Shown here in pieces: positions 37,796 to 46,442 of a DNA stretch of 48,992 bases. A program made the position numbers and the translations under genes. Source of the DNA: Chrysochromulina tobinii. Taxonomy: Eukaryota; Haptophyta; Prymnesiales; Chrysochromulinaceae. Location: assembly GCA_001275005.1 (NCBI GenBank), contig JWZX01003323.1, positions 1-48,992 of the forward strand, read 5' to 3'. Numbering within the stretch: the stretch's first letter is position 1; every line of letters starts with the position of its first letter. The notes below the pieces were generated by a model. That model was not told where the DNA came from, did no database searches, and saw nothing but the letters and a program-made list of their open reading frames with translations.

Positions 37796-40700
37796 ATGTC
37801 TATGGAGCCAAGAGCGTCGAGAGAGAGCAACGCCGTAAGCAGGAAGGTTGTAAGCTGCGCCTCCGACATCAAGTGGCTCGCGTGGAATGCCGCTTGGCAT
37901 TCAGCCAATGTCCTCGCCCGGCGTGATGAGGCGGCGAGAGTAGACCTAGCACGCTTTGAGCACCACTACGCGGCTATCGCACAAAAGCTGCCAGGTGACC
38001 TCGTAGTTCACGTTCGTGCAATTGTATGGAGCGCCTGTTGGCACGCTGCCAACAAGAACGGCGAGGCACTGCGCAGCCACTCAGCCGCCATGGAAGGCGA
38101 AGGCGAAGACGACGAGAATAGGGCTGGTGGCGAGCACGCCGACGAGGGCGGAGATGAGGCGGCGGGCGGCGAGGACGTCGACGAGGGCGGAGATGAGGAG
38201 GCGAGCGGCGAGGACGTCGACGAGGGCGGAGATGAGGAGGCGAGCGGCGAGGAGGTATGCGCCGCACAGGACGAGGCCCCCAATGCAGCAAAGGACGAGG
38301 CCCACAAAGCGACCGCCGCCAACGACACGCTCGCCCAGCCGAGTGCTCAGCCCGCTTCCCCATCTCCTCTTCAATCAAGCGGCTTCGCCGCTCACGAGCC
38401 TGCGCTTATAGTGGCGGCGAGCGTCGCAACTATCGGCGCGGCCGTCATTACGTCGGGCCTCCAACCGCCGGGCAGCCGCACCGCCGTGCAGTCACACCGT
38501 GCGCCGCCCCCGCCCGAGTCTGAGTCAGAGGCTGAGCTCGGCGGGGAGTCGTCAGCGGCCGGGCACACCGAGGATGAGCCTTCGGAGGATCCTGATGCCG
38601 AATCGGCGCTCTCGCTCGGCGAGGTGGAAGACGACGACGAGGAGGACGATCAGGACGACGACGTTCTCAGGCATGGCGAGGACGAAGACGATCTCGAGCT
38701 TGACGCGGCCCTTGCCGTGGAGCTCGCCACCGCTGAAGACGAGCCGCCGCTAGCGACGCCGCGCAAGCCATTGGAGGCGACACCCTTGGACGCGGCCGCA
38801 TCGGCTTCTCTGGCGCTCGACGTACACGAGCGCCCACCGCCTCCAACGCCTCCAACGCCTCCCGGAGGCATGCGGGTGAGCGACCCAGCCCCGGGCGCCA
38901 CCCCGGGGGAGAAGCGAGCCACCCGCCGCTCCCCCACAGTCAGTCAGTCAGTCAATTCACCCGGTCCAACAGCTCCAACACGCCGCTCACCCACAGTTGC
39001 CGAGCTGGATGCATCCCATGGCACCGACTCGGAGGACATGCCCGAGGAGCTGCGCCTGCCTACCCACACGCCCGCCCTCAAGCGAGACCTCTCAATCACG
39101 CGCCAGTTGGAGGCAGACGCCGAGGCTGAACGCAAGCGAAAGCGTGCTGCAGGCGGTTGTGCCGTTACGGGTGCGACGGAGGCAGCAACACCCGACGTGG
39201 CCGAGGACGAAGCAATTGACGAAGCCGAATGGATCGGCGGCACAGCGGACCAGACGAGCACAACCTTGCCTCCGTCCGTCGCGACGGGCTCGTCGTCATC
39301 CACGGTGCCACCGAGCTTGGCCACAGATGCGTCTTCCTCCTCCTCGTCTGCCGACTGGAGCCCTCGCGCCGTGCCGAGCGCCATCGCCCCGAGCGCGAGC
39401 CCCGCCGGGAGCCCCAGCGTGTCCATGCCGGCGGGCCTTCACGCGCTTGGGGTGCCTACAGAGACCCGTAAAGGGCTTGAGCTGTCTCACGCGTACTCGT
39501 TCCCACTGCAGACCGCGCTGCCGCCGCTAGCCGAGCTCAACACGCTGTGGGGGGACGGCGGCTTAACAGGGTTGAGCTACTTTTCACAGGCTGAGGAGGA
39601 GGAGGAGGGCGAGGAAGAGGAGGGCGGCGAGGAAGGCGCGTGGGAAGATGGCGAGAAGGAGGGCGAGGAGGGAGGCGGGGAGGGATGCGAGGAGGGAAGC
39701 GGCGAGGAGAACGGCGGCGAGGAGAACGGCGGCGAGGAGAACGGTGGCGAGGAGGAGGACGAGGAGGAGGGTGAGGAGGGAGGCGAGGAGAACGAAGGCG
39801 AGGAGAACGAAGGCGAGGAGAACGAAGGCGAGGTGGACGACGAAGGCGGGGAGGACGGCGAGGAGGAGGACGGCGTGGAGGAGGGCACCGAGGCAGAGGC
39901 GGAGGAGGCCGCAGTGGAATACCGGCGCTTTGAGCAGCATGCAGACGAGCTGCAGCGGCGTCTGCCCGCCGGCCTCGCGCACAGCCTCATCTATCTCGTC
40001 TGGTCCGCTTCTTGGGCAGCGGTCCACGCGCGATCGGGCGACGAGCGGCTCGGCAGGCTCCACAAGGAGCGTTTTGAGCAGCACGCGACTGCGCTGGCGG
40101 CGGGCGGGCTTCTTCCGCGCGTGGGCGTCAACCTCGGTGGATGGTTGATTTGCGAGGCCTGGATGCAGGAGACACTCTTCAGCAGCGTGCCAGGGGCGAT
40201 CGACGAGTTCCGATTGTGTCAGGTGCTAGAGCGTGAGGCGATTGCGCGACACCGTGCGAGTTGGATCACCGCCGCCGACCTCGCGCAGATCAAGCGGCTC
40301 GGGCTCACGGCGGTGCGGGTGCCCTTTGGCTATTGGTTGCTTGATCCGCCTGGGCCACCCATCGTCCGCAAGCCCGCGCCGCCGTACACAGGCGCACGAG
40401 AGTGGCTTCGCACGGCACACGAGTACGTGGGGCCTGCTGAGCATGTCATCAGCCAATGCCTCGATGCGTGCGCCGCCGCAGGTCTCTTGGTCAACCTGTG
40501 TCTGCACGGTGCACCTGGTGGCCAGTCGGGCGAGCAGGCGTGCGGCTTCGTCGACCGCGAGTGGACGCCGTCTATGTGGGATGTGGAGGCCACTGTCCGG
40601 TGCGTCGAGCACGCCGCGCGTTTGTGGGGGCGTCATCCCGCGCTCGACGCACTGACGGTCATCAACGAGCCGTCGAATGAGATCCCTATCGAGACGCTGG

Positions 40701-41530
40701 TTGGGTTCTATGAGAAGGCGTACCACGCGGCGCGGCCACACACGCAGTGCTCCCTCGTCTTCCCCGCGTACAAGCGTGCTTGGAGCGACTTCGAGGCGGC
40801 GGGCTTCCCAATGACGTACTTTGAGAACATCGTCATCGATGCGCACCTGTACCAGTGCTTTGGCGACGCGTGGCAGCGCGAGACCTCGCTCGAAGAGTCG
40901 CTCGAGAATGCGCGCACGGGCGAGGGGCACTTCCCATGCCTCACACACCTGCCCGCTCCCTCGTGCGTGTCCGAGTGGTCCCTGCGCCTGCCCGTGTGGG
41001 ATGACAAGTTCCCGATCGCGCAGGTGCTCGCAGCCAAGGACGAGGCGGCGCAGCACGCCATCTATCGCAAGCTCGGGCGGGCGCAGGTGATGCAGTTCGC
41101 GTCGCGCGGCGCCTCGTGGTATTTCTGGACTTGGAAGGTCGATGCCCCCTCGGCCAACCGCGGGGCCATCATACCGGGAGAGCCCATGTGGGACCTTCGA
41201 GAGTGCGTGCGCCGTCAGTGGCTCGACCCGCGCTGGTGGGGCGGCGAGCTGCTAGACGATGGGTTCGGCGCCGGAGACGTGCCTGCCGGCGACATGCATG
41301 ATGAGGCCGATGCCGATCTGGCGGACAAGATGGTGCTGGCGAGTGAGGTCAGCTTCTCCTGCAGGCCACCCTCGGCACGTGCTATCACTGCAGAGATATC
41401 CGAGGCCATCGGCGCCCTCTCGCTCTGCTCTGCGCCAGACGCGCCAGTACCTGCCTCCGTGCAAGTGAAGCGGCCTAGCTCACCGCCGCCCGCGCCAACT
41501 GGTGACGACGAGCATGCCAGCCACATTTGA
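37796..41530 (+). CDS. GH5-family glucanase with long acidic N-terminal region
   Basis: Intronless, 1244 aa from the first ATG. The catalytic domain spans about residues 770-1145. It begins VGVNLGGWLICEAWM, as in exo-beta-1,3-glucanases of GH5 (subfamily 9-like). The acid/base Glu is in VINEPSNE (about residue 956) and the nucleophile Glu in CVSEWSL (about 1059); GASWYFWTWKVD follows. Beta-1,3-glucan (chrysolaminarin) is the expected substrate class. Residues 20-90 and 710-765 carry a repeated helical module (RFEHHYAAIAQKLP...VWSACWHAA; RFEQHADELQRRLP...VWSASWAAV). Between them lie a disordered Glu/Asp/Ser/Pro region and a Glu-rich low-complexity block at 39590-39905. There is no signal peptide at this start. 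Confidence 0.85.
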   Translation: MSMEPRASRESNAVSRKVVSCASDIKWLAWNAAWHSANVLARRDEAARVDLARFEHHYAAIAQKLPGDLVVHVRAIVWSACWHAANKNGEALRSHSAAMEGEGEDDENRAGGEHADEGGDEAAGGEDVDEGGDEEASGEDVDEGGDEEASGEEVCAAQDEAPNAAKDEAHKATAANDTLAQPSAQPASPSPLQSSGFAAHEPALIVAASVATIGAAVITSGLQPPGSRTAVQSHRAPPPPESESEAELGGESSAAGHTEDEPSEDPDAESALSLGEVEDDDEEDDQDDDVLRHGEDEDDLELDAALAVELATAEDEPPLATPRKPLEATPLDAAASASLALDVHERPPPPTPPTPPGGMRVSDPAPGATPGEKRATRRSPTVSQSVNSPGPTAPTRRSPTVAELDASHGTDSEDMPEELRLPTHTPALKRDLSITRQLEADAEAERKRKRAAGGCAVTGATEAATPDVAEDEAIDEAEWIGGTADQTSTTLPPSVATGSSSSTVPPSLATDASSSSSSADWSPRAVPSAIAPSASPAGSPSVSMPAGLHALGVPTETRKGLELSHAYSFPLQTALPPLAELNTLWGDGGLTGLSYFSQAEEEEEGEEEEGGEEGAWEDGEKEGEEGGGEGCEEGSGEENGGEENGGEENGGEEEDEEEGEEGGEENEGEENEGEENEGEVDDEGGEDGEEEDGVEEGTEAEAEEAAVEYRRFEQHADELQRRLPAGLAHSLIYLVWSASWAAVHARSGDERLGRLHKERFEQHATALAAGGLLPRVGVNLGGWLICEAWMQETLFSSVPGAIDEFRLCQVLEREAIARHRASWITAADLAQIKRLGLTAVRVPFGYWLLDPPGPPIVRKPAPPYTGAREWLRTAHEYVGPAEHVISQCLDACAAAGLLVNLCLHGAPGGQSGEQACGFVDREWTPSMWDVEATVRCVEHAARLWGRHPALDALTVINEPSNEIPIETLVGFYEKAYHAARPHTQCSLVFPAYKRAWSDFEAAGFPMTYFENIVIDAHLYQCFGDAWQRETSLEESLENARTGEGHFPCLTHLPAPSCVSEWSLRLPVWDDKFPIAQVLAAKDEAAQHAIYRKLGRAQVMQFASRGASWYFWTWKVDAPSANRGAIIPGEPMWDLRECVRRQWLDPRWWGGELLDDGFGAGDVPAGDMHDEADADLADKMVLASEVSFSCRPPSARAITAEISEAIGALSLCSAPDAPVPASVQVKRPSSPPPAPTGDDEHASHI
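38121..38252 (+). repeat. 39-bp coding repeat (Glu/Asp/Gly rich)
   Basis: About three copies of a 39-bp unit encoding GEDVDEGGDEEAS within the GH5 gene; the first copy is diverged. Confidence 0.85.
39590..39905 (+). repeat. Glu-rich low-complexity coding repeat
   Basis: GAG/GGC-rich DNA with a perfect 15-bp unit (GGCGGCGAGGAGAAC, encoding GGEEN) and a second one (GAAGGCGAGGAGAAC, encoding EGEEN), each in about three copies. Confidence 0.85.
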
Positions 41531-41854
41531 GCAATGCGGGCAGGATCACAGCTCAAAGCTCACAAGCCGCCTCGGCAGGCCGGCATAATTACGAAGAGTG
41601 ACCCGACCCTCCGGTCGCGCGTCGGCTAGACCTACGGCTACGCGACGCGGAGGCGGTAGCCGGCTGTGTACGGTAGACCGGGAAGTATCTAATAACGAAA
41701 TACGCCGAAAAGCGAAGTAAAAATAAATCCAATTACGGGAACAAAACACTCGGACGCGCCCCCGGCCGGGCGCGGCCGCGGGACCGGGAGATCGCGAGGC
41801 GCCCAAGGCGTGAAGCGAGCGGGCCTATTCAATCCTTCCCCTTCAAGTCTAGTA
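41531..41854. other. Convergent intergenic island with two GACCGGG
   Basis: No gene. GACCGGG occurs at 41676-41682 and 41782-41788, on either side of an AT-rich core (41683-41752, with AAGTAAAAATAAATCC). CpG-rich throughout. Confidence 0.65.
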
Positions 41855-43606
41855 TCACGAAAGTATCACGGGCCGGAGCAGCCGCCACATCTCGTGCCGT
41901 CCTGTCTTCGCCTTGGAGCTCGTCATCACAATGTCTGCCGGCTCCAGCCACCCGATCTCTTCCAGCGCGCGCTCAACGGCAATGCGCGAGCGCTTTACGG
42001 CCATTAGGCCTCCCTTGTCGGCCTTGGTAAGGACGATGGCGTACCGCCACGGACATCCTGCACCGCCACCTGTCGCGCCGCTGGCCTCGACAGCCCTCAC
42101 AGCCTCGATAACCTCGGCGGCAATGCCAGACTCGTCAGCGTTTGAAGCCACAGAAGCGCCGGCGGCGCTGCCTGCGCGTGCGTGCGCCTCCTTGACCATG
42201 CGCATGATGGCAAGGTCCACCTCCATCGGCCCCACCTGGCCGTCGACCAGGTGCACCAGCAGCCGCAGCTGCGGCCGTGCCGCCGCGTACTGCCCAAGGA
42301 AGGTGAGCCACTTGCGCCGCTCCGCCCCCGGCACCTTGGCATAGCCAAGTCCGGGCATGTCGACGACGTGGAAGGTGCCAACGGCGGCGCGCTGGCCCGC
42401 CGCCGGCTCGTTCAAGATGAAGTAGTTGTACTGCTGCGTCTTGCCCGGCGTCTTCGACGTGTACGCGATTGCGCGCCGGCCGAGGACCATGTTGACAAGC
42501 GAAGATTTGCCCACGTTCGAACGTCCAATGAAGGCGACCTCCGGGATGGGCTCGCGCGGCAGCGTGTCCATCGAGACACCGCCCTTAACGAAGCGCGCCG
42601 AGCGCACGAGGGCATCGACTAGCACCTGAAGGGACTCCGCGTCGGCCTCTAGCCCGCCCGCGAGCTGAGCCTCGAGGCAGGCGTACACACCAGGCATGCA
42701 TCGTGCCTTGCCAAACGCGCGCGTGAGCTTCGTAAGCGTGTGCAGCGGTGGGACGCACAGCGGCGCGGCGGAGACCATCGCCTCGGCGAGAGTGCACGCG
42801 CCGTCGAGGTCCCCTGCATCCAGGCGCGAGTCCACGAGCGCAGGCACCATCACCGAGCCCACTGCATGCCACATCGGCTCTTGCTCCTGGTCACCCTCCC
42901 CCGGGACCACCCCAAGCCTCCAGGTGACGGTGGGTCTCGCCTCGCCATCCGCTGCAGCATCTTGTGCCGGGCGCGGATGTGCAAGCATGAGCTCTGTAAG
43001 CATAGCATCTGCTTGCTCCAGTTGGCCCGTGCGGCACAGCGCCAAGAAGAGCACGCATGCGCTGCTCGGCTCGGGCAGGTTGGGCCGCTCGCGCGTGTGC
43101 CGCTGGTGCAGCTCGAGGGCGAGGTCGACGCGCCGCATGCGCAGAAGCGATCGGATTACGAGCGGCAGCACCTCGCGGGTTGTCACCATGCTCGTGCCGC
43201 TCCGCGCCTGCTCATACAACCCGAGGGCCTTGTCAGGTTGCTCAAGCTTGGCAAAGTGAGAGGCCAGAGCCGCAGCCACTTCCATGTCGCGTAGCCATTC
43301 TGCCGGCGCCGCCGCGAGCTCAGTGATCGCCACAGATGGAGGTCTCGCTTTCGGGCTACCGGATTCTTGAGGCGTCGCTTCGCTGTGCCGTCGCCGCCGT
43401 GCAGCGCGCTTGCTGAGTCGGCCAGACTCCTCGACAGCAGCTGCTGCAGCACCACCATCGCCAATCATGCTTAAGCGAATGGCGCTGTGGTGCCGCAAAT
43501 TGATCCGCACGCTCTGCCCTGCTCCCGTTGGCGCCGAGCGCAGCAGCGCACGTGCTGAGCCGAGGAGGAGGGACGTGACGGAGGCGCGCATGAGCAGCTT
43601 GATCAT
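41855..43606 (-). CDS. EngB-type GTPase with N-terminal PPR/TPR-like region
   Basis: Intronless, 583 aa from ATG. The C-terminal 220 residues are an EngB/YihA/YsxC GTPase: G1 GRSNVGKS, the G2 region YTSKTPGKTQQYNYF, G3 DMPGLGYAKV, G4 TKAD and G5 SSKAKTG. EngB proteins assist large-ribosomal-subunit assembly in bacteria and organelles. The first 330 residues hold helical repeats of PPR/TPR type (PDKALGLYEQARSG, VDLALELHQRH, GQLEQADAMLTELML, GDLDGACTLAEAMV). The N-terminus is basic and hydrophobic (LLMRASVTSLLLGSARALLR), suggesting import into mitochondrion or plastid. EngB is normally about 200 aa, so the fusion to an RNA-binding-type repeat region is notable. The final Gly/Ala linker before G4 is also longer than usual. 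Confidence 0.9.
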   Translation of the reverse strand: MIKLLMRASVTSLLLGSARALLRSAPTGAGQSVRINLRHHSAIRLSMIGDGGAAAAAVEESGRLSKRAARRRRHSEATPQESGSPKARPPSVAITELAAAPAEWLRDMEVAAALASHFAKLEQPDKALGLYEQARSGTSMVTTREVLPLVIRSLLRMRRVDLALELHQRHTRERPNLPEPSSACVLFLALCRTGQLEQADAMLTELMLAHPRPAQDAAADGEARPTVTWRLGVVPGEGDQEQEPMWHAVGSVMVPALVDSRLDAGDLDGACTLAEAMVSAAPLCVPPLHTLTKLTRAFGKARCMPGVYACLEAQLAGGLEADAESLQVLVDALVRSARFVKGGVSMDTLPREPIPEVAFIGRSNVGKSSLVNMVLGRRAIAYTSKTPGKTQQYNYFILNEPAAGQRAAVGTFHVVDMPGLGYAKVPGAERRKWLTFLGQYAAARPQLRLLVHLVDGQVGPMEVDLAIMRMVKEAHARAGSAAGASVASNADESGIAAEVIEAVRAVEASGATGGGAGCPWRYAIVLTKADKGGLMAVKRSRIAVERALEEIGWLEPADIVMTSSKAKTGRHEMWRLLRPVILS

Positions 43607-44231
43607 CCAGCGGAGTCACGACGCATGAGAAGTCACGCGCCGAGTGTCGCGCCGCCGGAACTTGAACCAACACAACGCGTCTCGGCTTCCGTGGCACGAG
43701 GAGCATATAGAGGCGGATCACGTTTTCTTCTGTCCGTCTGTCCGTCACATACCAATCGCGTATTTGGGGGTCGCCCCACGTGCACGTCTCGAATGGTCTC
43801 GCCGATTACTTGTACCGGGTACGCCGCACCGATCCACTTATCCACGCGGCGCCACTGTGGCTCTGTGGGCCGCATTCTACTGCTGATCTGTGCCCGTCAT
43901 GATGTCTTGAAGCGGACATGAAAGGCTCTGAAATATTTAGCTCTGAAAGGACGAGCGGTCGAGCGGCGCGGCTATTATTACACGTGCATGGCCCATGGCC
44001 GATGGCGGTGCGGCTTCGGGCCCGCTCGCCGCTCGGCCTCGGACCGTCGCGGGCGGCCGGAGGAGTATTGGACGTCTGATTATGCCTACTCCCTCACCGA
44101 GTTGTGTGTGTGTGTGTTGGTGGCTGGCATCACGGGCGTTACATACAAGTTTACGTTGTCAAAGTACGACTCCCTAGGTCGGGCCAGCGCCAGCGCGCTC
44201 ACCGCTCTGCTCACGGTAGTTGCTCAGCTGT
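43607..44231. other. Intergenic region between two minus-strand genes
   Basis: No supported gene. A plus-strand frame from 43988 to 44332 overlaps the cupin gene antisense and is not supported. A TG microsatellite (GAGTTGTGTGTGTGTGTG) lies at about 44099-44116. Confidence 0.5.
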
Positions 44232-44945
44232 TCACGACTTCACGTCAGTCCACGTCAGCACAGGGCCTGGAGGTCCACGAGGTGGTGGGTGGCCAGCACA
44301 TATCCCACACGAGCGTGCGCAAGTTTTACTAAAATGCGGCCTAGGGCATTTGCCTGCGCCCACTGCGTGGCTGCACTCACTCATCGGCAGCAGGTCCTTG
44401 CACTTGTTTCTCCACTCGAGGTCTTCATCCACTTGTTTGCGATAGGGCCTGTAGTAGCGAGCCTCAAAGGAGCCGCCACGCCACCATTCCGCCATGACCG
44501 TGCGGTTCACTGCCTTGAAAATGTGAGGCGTATTCGCCGGCACAATCACCAGATCTCCTGCGCCGTACTCGCGCTCAACGTCGCGGCCGTTCTCTCGGGT
44601 TGTCACACGTACCAGGCCCTCGAAGATCATATCGAGCTGATCTGCCCTGTGCACATCGCCAGAACGAAGAGTGCCTGGCTCACTGACCAGCACATTGAAT
44701 CGGAAGCCGCCGAATTGTACGTTATGGACCTGGCCGCGTGCATCTGAGAAGACCGACGGCACAGCCACATTCCCGTGATGTGCAGGCGGAGAGTAGAGCT
44801 GCGCTGCCACATCTGATTCGACATCAGGCAGCGGTGCTCCGCTTCGAGTGCAGCCACGTCGAGCACTAAAGCTGTTCGCCACGTAGCCCAGCGGGAAGAA
44901 AAGGATCGCCGTGAAGAGATCGAGGCGCAGAGTCGGACTCGCCAT
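44232..44945 (-). CDS. Membrane-anchored cupin with C-terminal ShK domain
   Basis: 237 aa from the ATG at 44945. An ATG 22 codons upstream is in frame, but the internal one places a signal/anchor helix (LFTAILFFPLGYVANSF) correctly. The cupin barrel has HRADQLDMIFEG for motif 1 and GDLVIVPANTPHIF for motif 2; metal-binding His/Asp/Glu are plausible but motif 1 is not canonical. The C-terminal 37 residues form an ShK domain with six Cys (CKDLL, SECS, GKC, KTC, ARSC, GIC). ShK is a disulfide-rich module common in secreted oxidoreductases of algae, worms and anemones; it does not by itself mean a toxin. The protein is probably luminal or extracellular. Substrate unknown. It is divergent from PP2C. 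Confidence 0.8.
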   Translation of the reverse strand: MASPTLRLDLFTAILFFPLGYVANSFSARRGCTRSGAPLPDVESDVAAQLYSPPAHHGNVAVPSVFSDARGQVHNVQFGGFRFNVLVSEPGTLRSGDVHRADQLDMIFEGLVRVTTRENGRDVEREYGAGDLVIVPANTPHIFKAVNRTVMAEWWRGGSFEARYYRPYRKQVDEDLEWRNKCKDLLPMSECSHAVGAGKCPRPHFSKTCARSCGICAGHPPPRGPPGPVLTWTDVKS

Positions 44946-45170
44946 CGCGCGGCAGGGTCGTGGTCGTGAATGTTCAGAGAGTTGTACCGGTATCTTTGTC
45001 CAAACACGCATACTGGAGGTTAGATGGTTTCTTCATGATTCTGATAGACCTTGGAGGACCTTCTTACGAGCTCAACTTCGGTGGTGCCGCGTGTTCCGCA
45101 GGGGTCCCGATGCTGTCGGGTGGGAAGCGCGAGGGTCGGCATCACCATCTAGAGGCAATATAGTGGAAGA
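44946..45170. promoter_or_regulatory. Bidirectional promoter cupin-ShK / PP2C
   Basis: 225 bp between the chosen start codons. GAGGACCTTCTTACG at 45054-45068 nearly matches the word in the V-ATPase promoter at 18841. If the upstream cupin ATG (45011) is used, the gap is 159 bp. Confidence 0.5.
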
Positions 45171-46442
45171 ATGGGTGCGTACCTTTCCGCGCCCGACACC
45201 CGCAAGGAGAGCGAGGGCGGCGAGTGTCGCGACGGCTTCACCTACGGCTGCTCTTCAATGCAGGGTTGGCGCCGCTCGCAGGAGGATGCACACATAGCCT
45301 GCGACCTCCCTGACGGCACGACCGTCTTTGGCGTCTTCGACGGTCACGGCGGGCGCGAGGTATCCGCGTTCGCGAAGCGCCACTTTGGAAAGGTGCTCGC
45401 CTCTCAACCGCAGTTCAGCAGCGACCTGCCTGCTTCTCTCATAGGCTCCTTCCACCGCATCGATGAGATGCTCGAGGACAAGGACAATCTGCCGGAGGTG
45501 CGTGCACTCAAAAAGGATCCGCGTGTGCCCGCGGATGAGGGCGCCGACGCCTCTTCTTCGGCCGATAAAGACGCGGCCGACGACGAGGGTGCCAGTGGTA
45601 AGGGCAAGGTCTCCATCACGGAGGCAGTCGACCTCTTTCAGAAGATCGTCAGCCTCAAGCGGCAGCAGGCAGCGTCGGCGTCAAGCGGCGCGGTGGTGGC
45701 CAGCGGTACCGCCGGCGCAGCCGCTGACGAGGAGGTGGCCGTTCGCCAGGGCGGCGCAGCGGCCAGCGGCGGCCCCTCCTCGGCGCTGCTCGCAGGCGGC
45801 GGACTCGGCGGCGTCGGCGGCGGCGCCGCTGCCGAAGCACTCGGGCGACAAGTCTGCTCGCTGCCTCCGTCGCACATCGACGCAGGGGCGACATCGGTCG
45901 TGGCGGCGGTACGTGGACGAACCCTGTTTGTGGCCAACGCGGGCGACTCGCGCGCCATCCTGAGCCGTCGTGGCAAGGCCATCCCCCTCTCTACCGACCA
46001 TAAGCCCGCTCTCTCGTCGGAGCTGGCGCGTATCACCAGCGCGGGTGGTTTCGTCACAGCGCAGGGGCGCGTCAATGGCAACCTAAATCTCTCTCGCGCT
46101 CTCGGCGACCTCAAATACAAGGTCGACAAGGCGCGGGGTCGCCACGAGCAGATCATCACGGCGCATCCCGATGTGACCACGCACACGATAGAGAAGGGAG
46201 ACGAATTCATGGTACTTGCATGCGACGGCGTGTGGGATTGCATGACCAACCAGCAGGTGGTCGACTTCGTACGTGAACGTATACGCAGCACTCCACTCCC
46301 CGAGATCTGTGAGCAGATACTCGACCATTGCATCGCAGACGACCCGAAGACGACGGGCGGCATCGGAGGCGACAATATGACATGCATCATCGTGAATCTC
46401 GCTGTTCCGACCGAGAAGGGGCCACCCATCTGGACGCGCTGA
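45171..46442 (+). CDS. PPM1G: PP2C-type protein phosphatase, PPM1G-like
   Basis: Intronless, 423 aa. It begins MGAYLSAPDT, matching PPM1G (MGAYLSQPNT), and Gly2 could be N-myristoylated. PPM motifs: SMQGWRRSQEDAH, VFGVFDGHGG, GATSVVAAVRGRTLFVANAG with GDSRA, LACDGVWDCMTNQQVVDF and GIGGDNMTCIIV. The acidic residues of these motifs bind the Mn/Mg pair of this Ser/Thr phosphatase family. Residues about 105-225 are a low-complexity insertion, acidic at first and then Gly/Ala-rich, at the same place where PPM1G has its acidic insertion. PPM1G acts on splicing and chromatin proteins in animals; that role is not shown here. Convergent with the uncharacterised gene at 47023. Confidence 0.92.
   Translation: MGAYLSAPDTRKESEGGECRDGFTYGCSSMQGWRRSQEDAHIACDLPDGTTVFGVFDGHGGREVSAFAKRHFGKVLASQPQFSSDLPASLIGSFHRIDEMLEDKDNLPEVRALKKDPRVPADEGADASSSADKDAADDEGASGKGKVSITEAVDLFQKIVSLKRQQAASASSGAVVASGTAGAAADEEVAVRQGGAAASGGPSSALLAGGGLGGVGGGAAAEALGRQVCSLPPSHIDAGATSVVAAVRGRTLFVANAGDSRAILSRRGKAIPLSTDHKPALSSELARITSAGGFVTAQGRVNGNLNLSRALGDLKYKVDKARGRHEQIITAHPDVTTHTIEKGDEFMVLACDGVWDCMTNQQVVDFVRERIRSTPLPEICEQILDHCIADDPKTTGGIGGDNMTCIIVNLAVPTEKGPPIWTR

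Noticed and set aside
43988-44332. 114-aa plus-strand frame with a hydrophobic segment
   Set aside because: The segment is encoded partly by a TG microsatellite and the frame overlaps the cupin gene antisense.
18892-46442. Bacterial contamination or operon interpretation of the intronless genes
   Set aside because: V-ATPase a, WDR75, YPEL5, PPM1G-like and MFSD5-like proteins and spliceosomal introns in interspersed genes show a eukaryotic nuclear locus.
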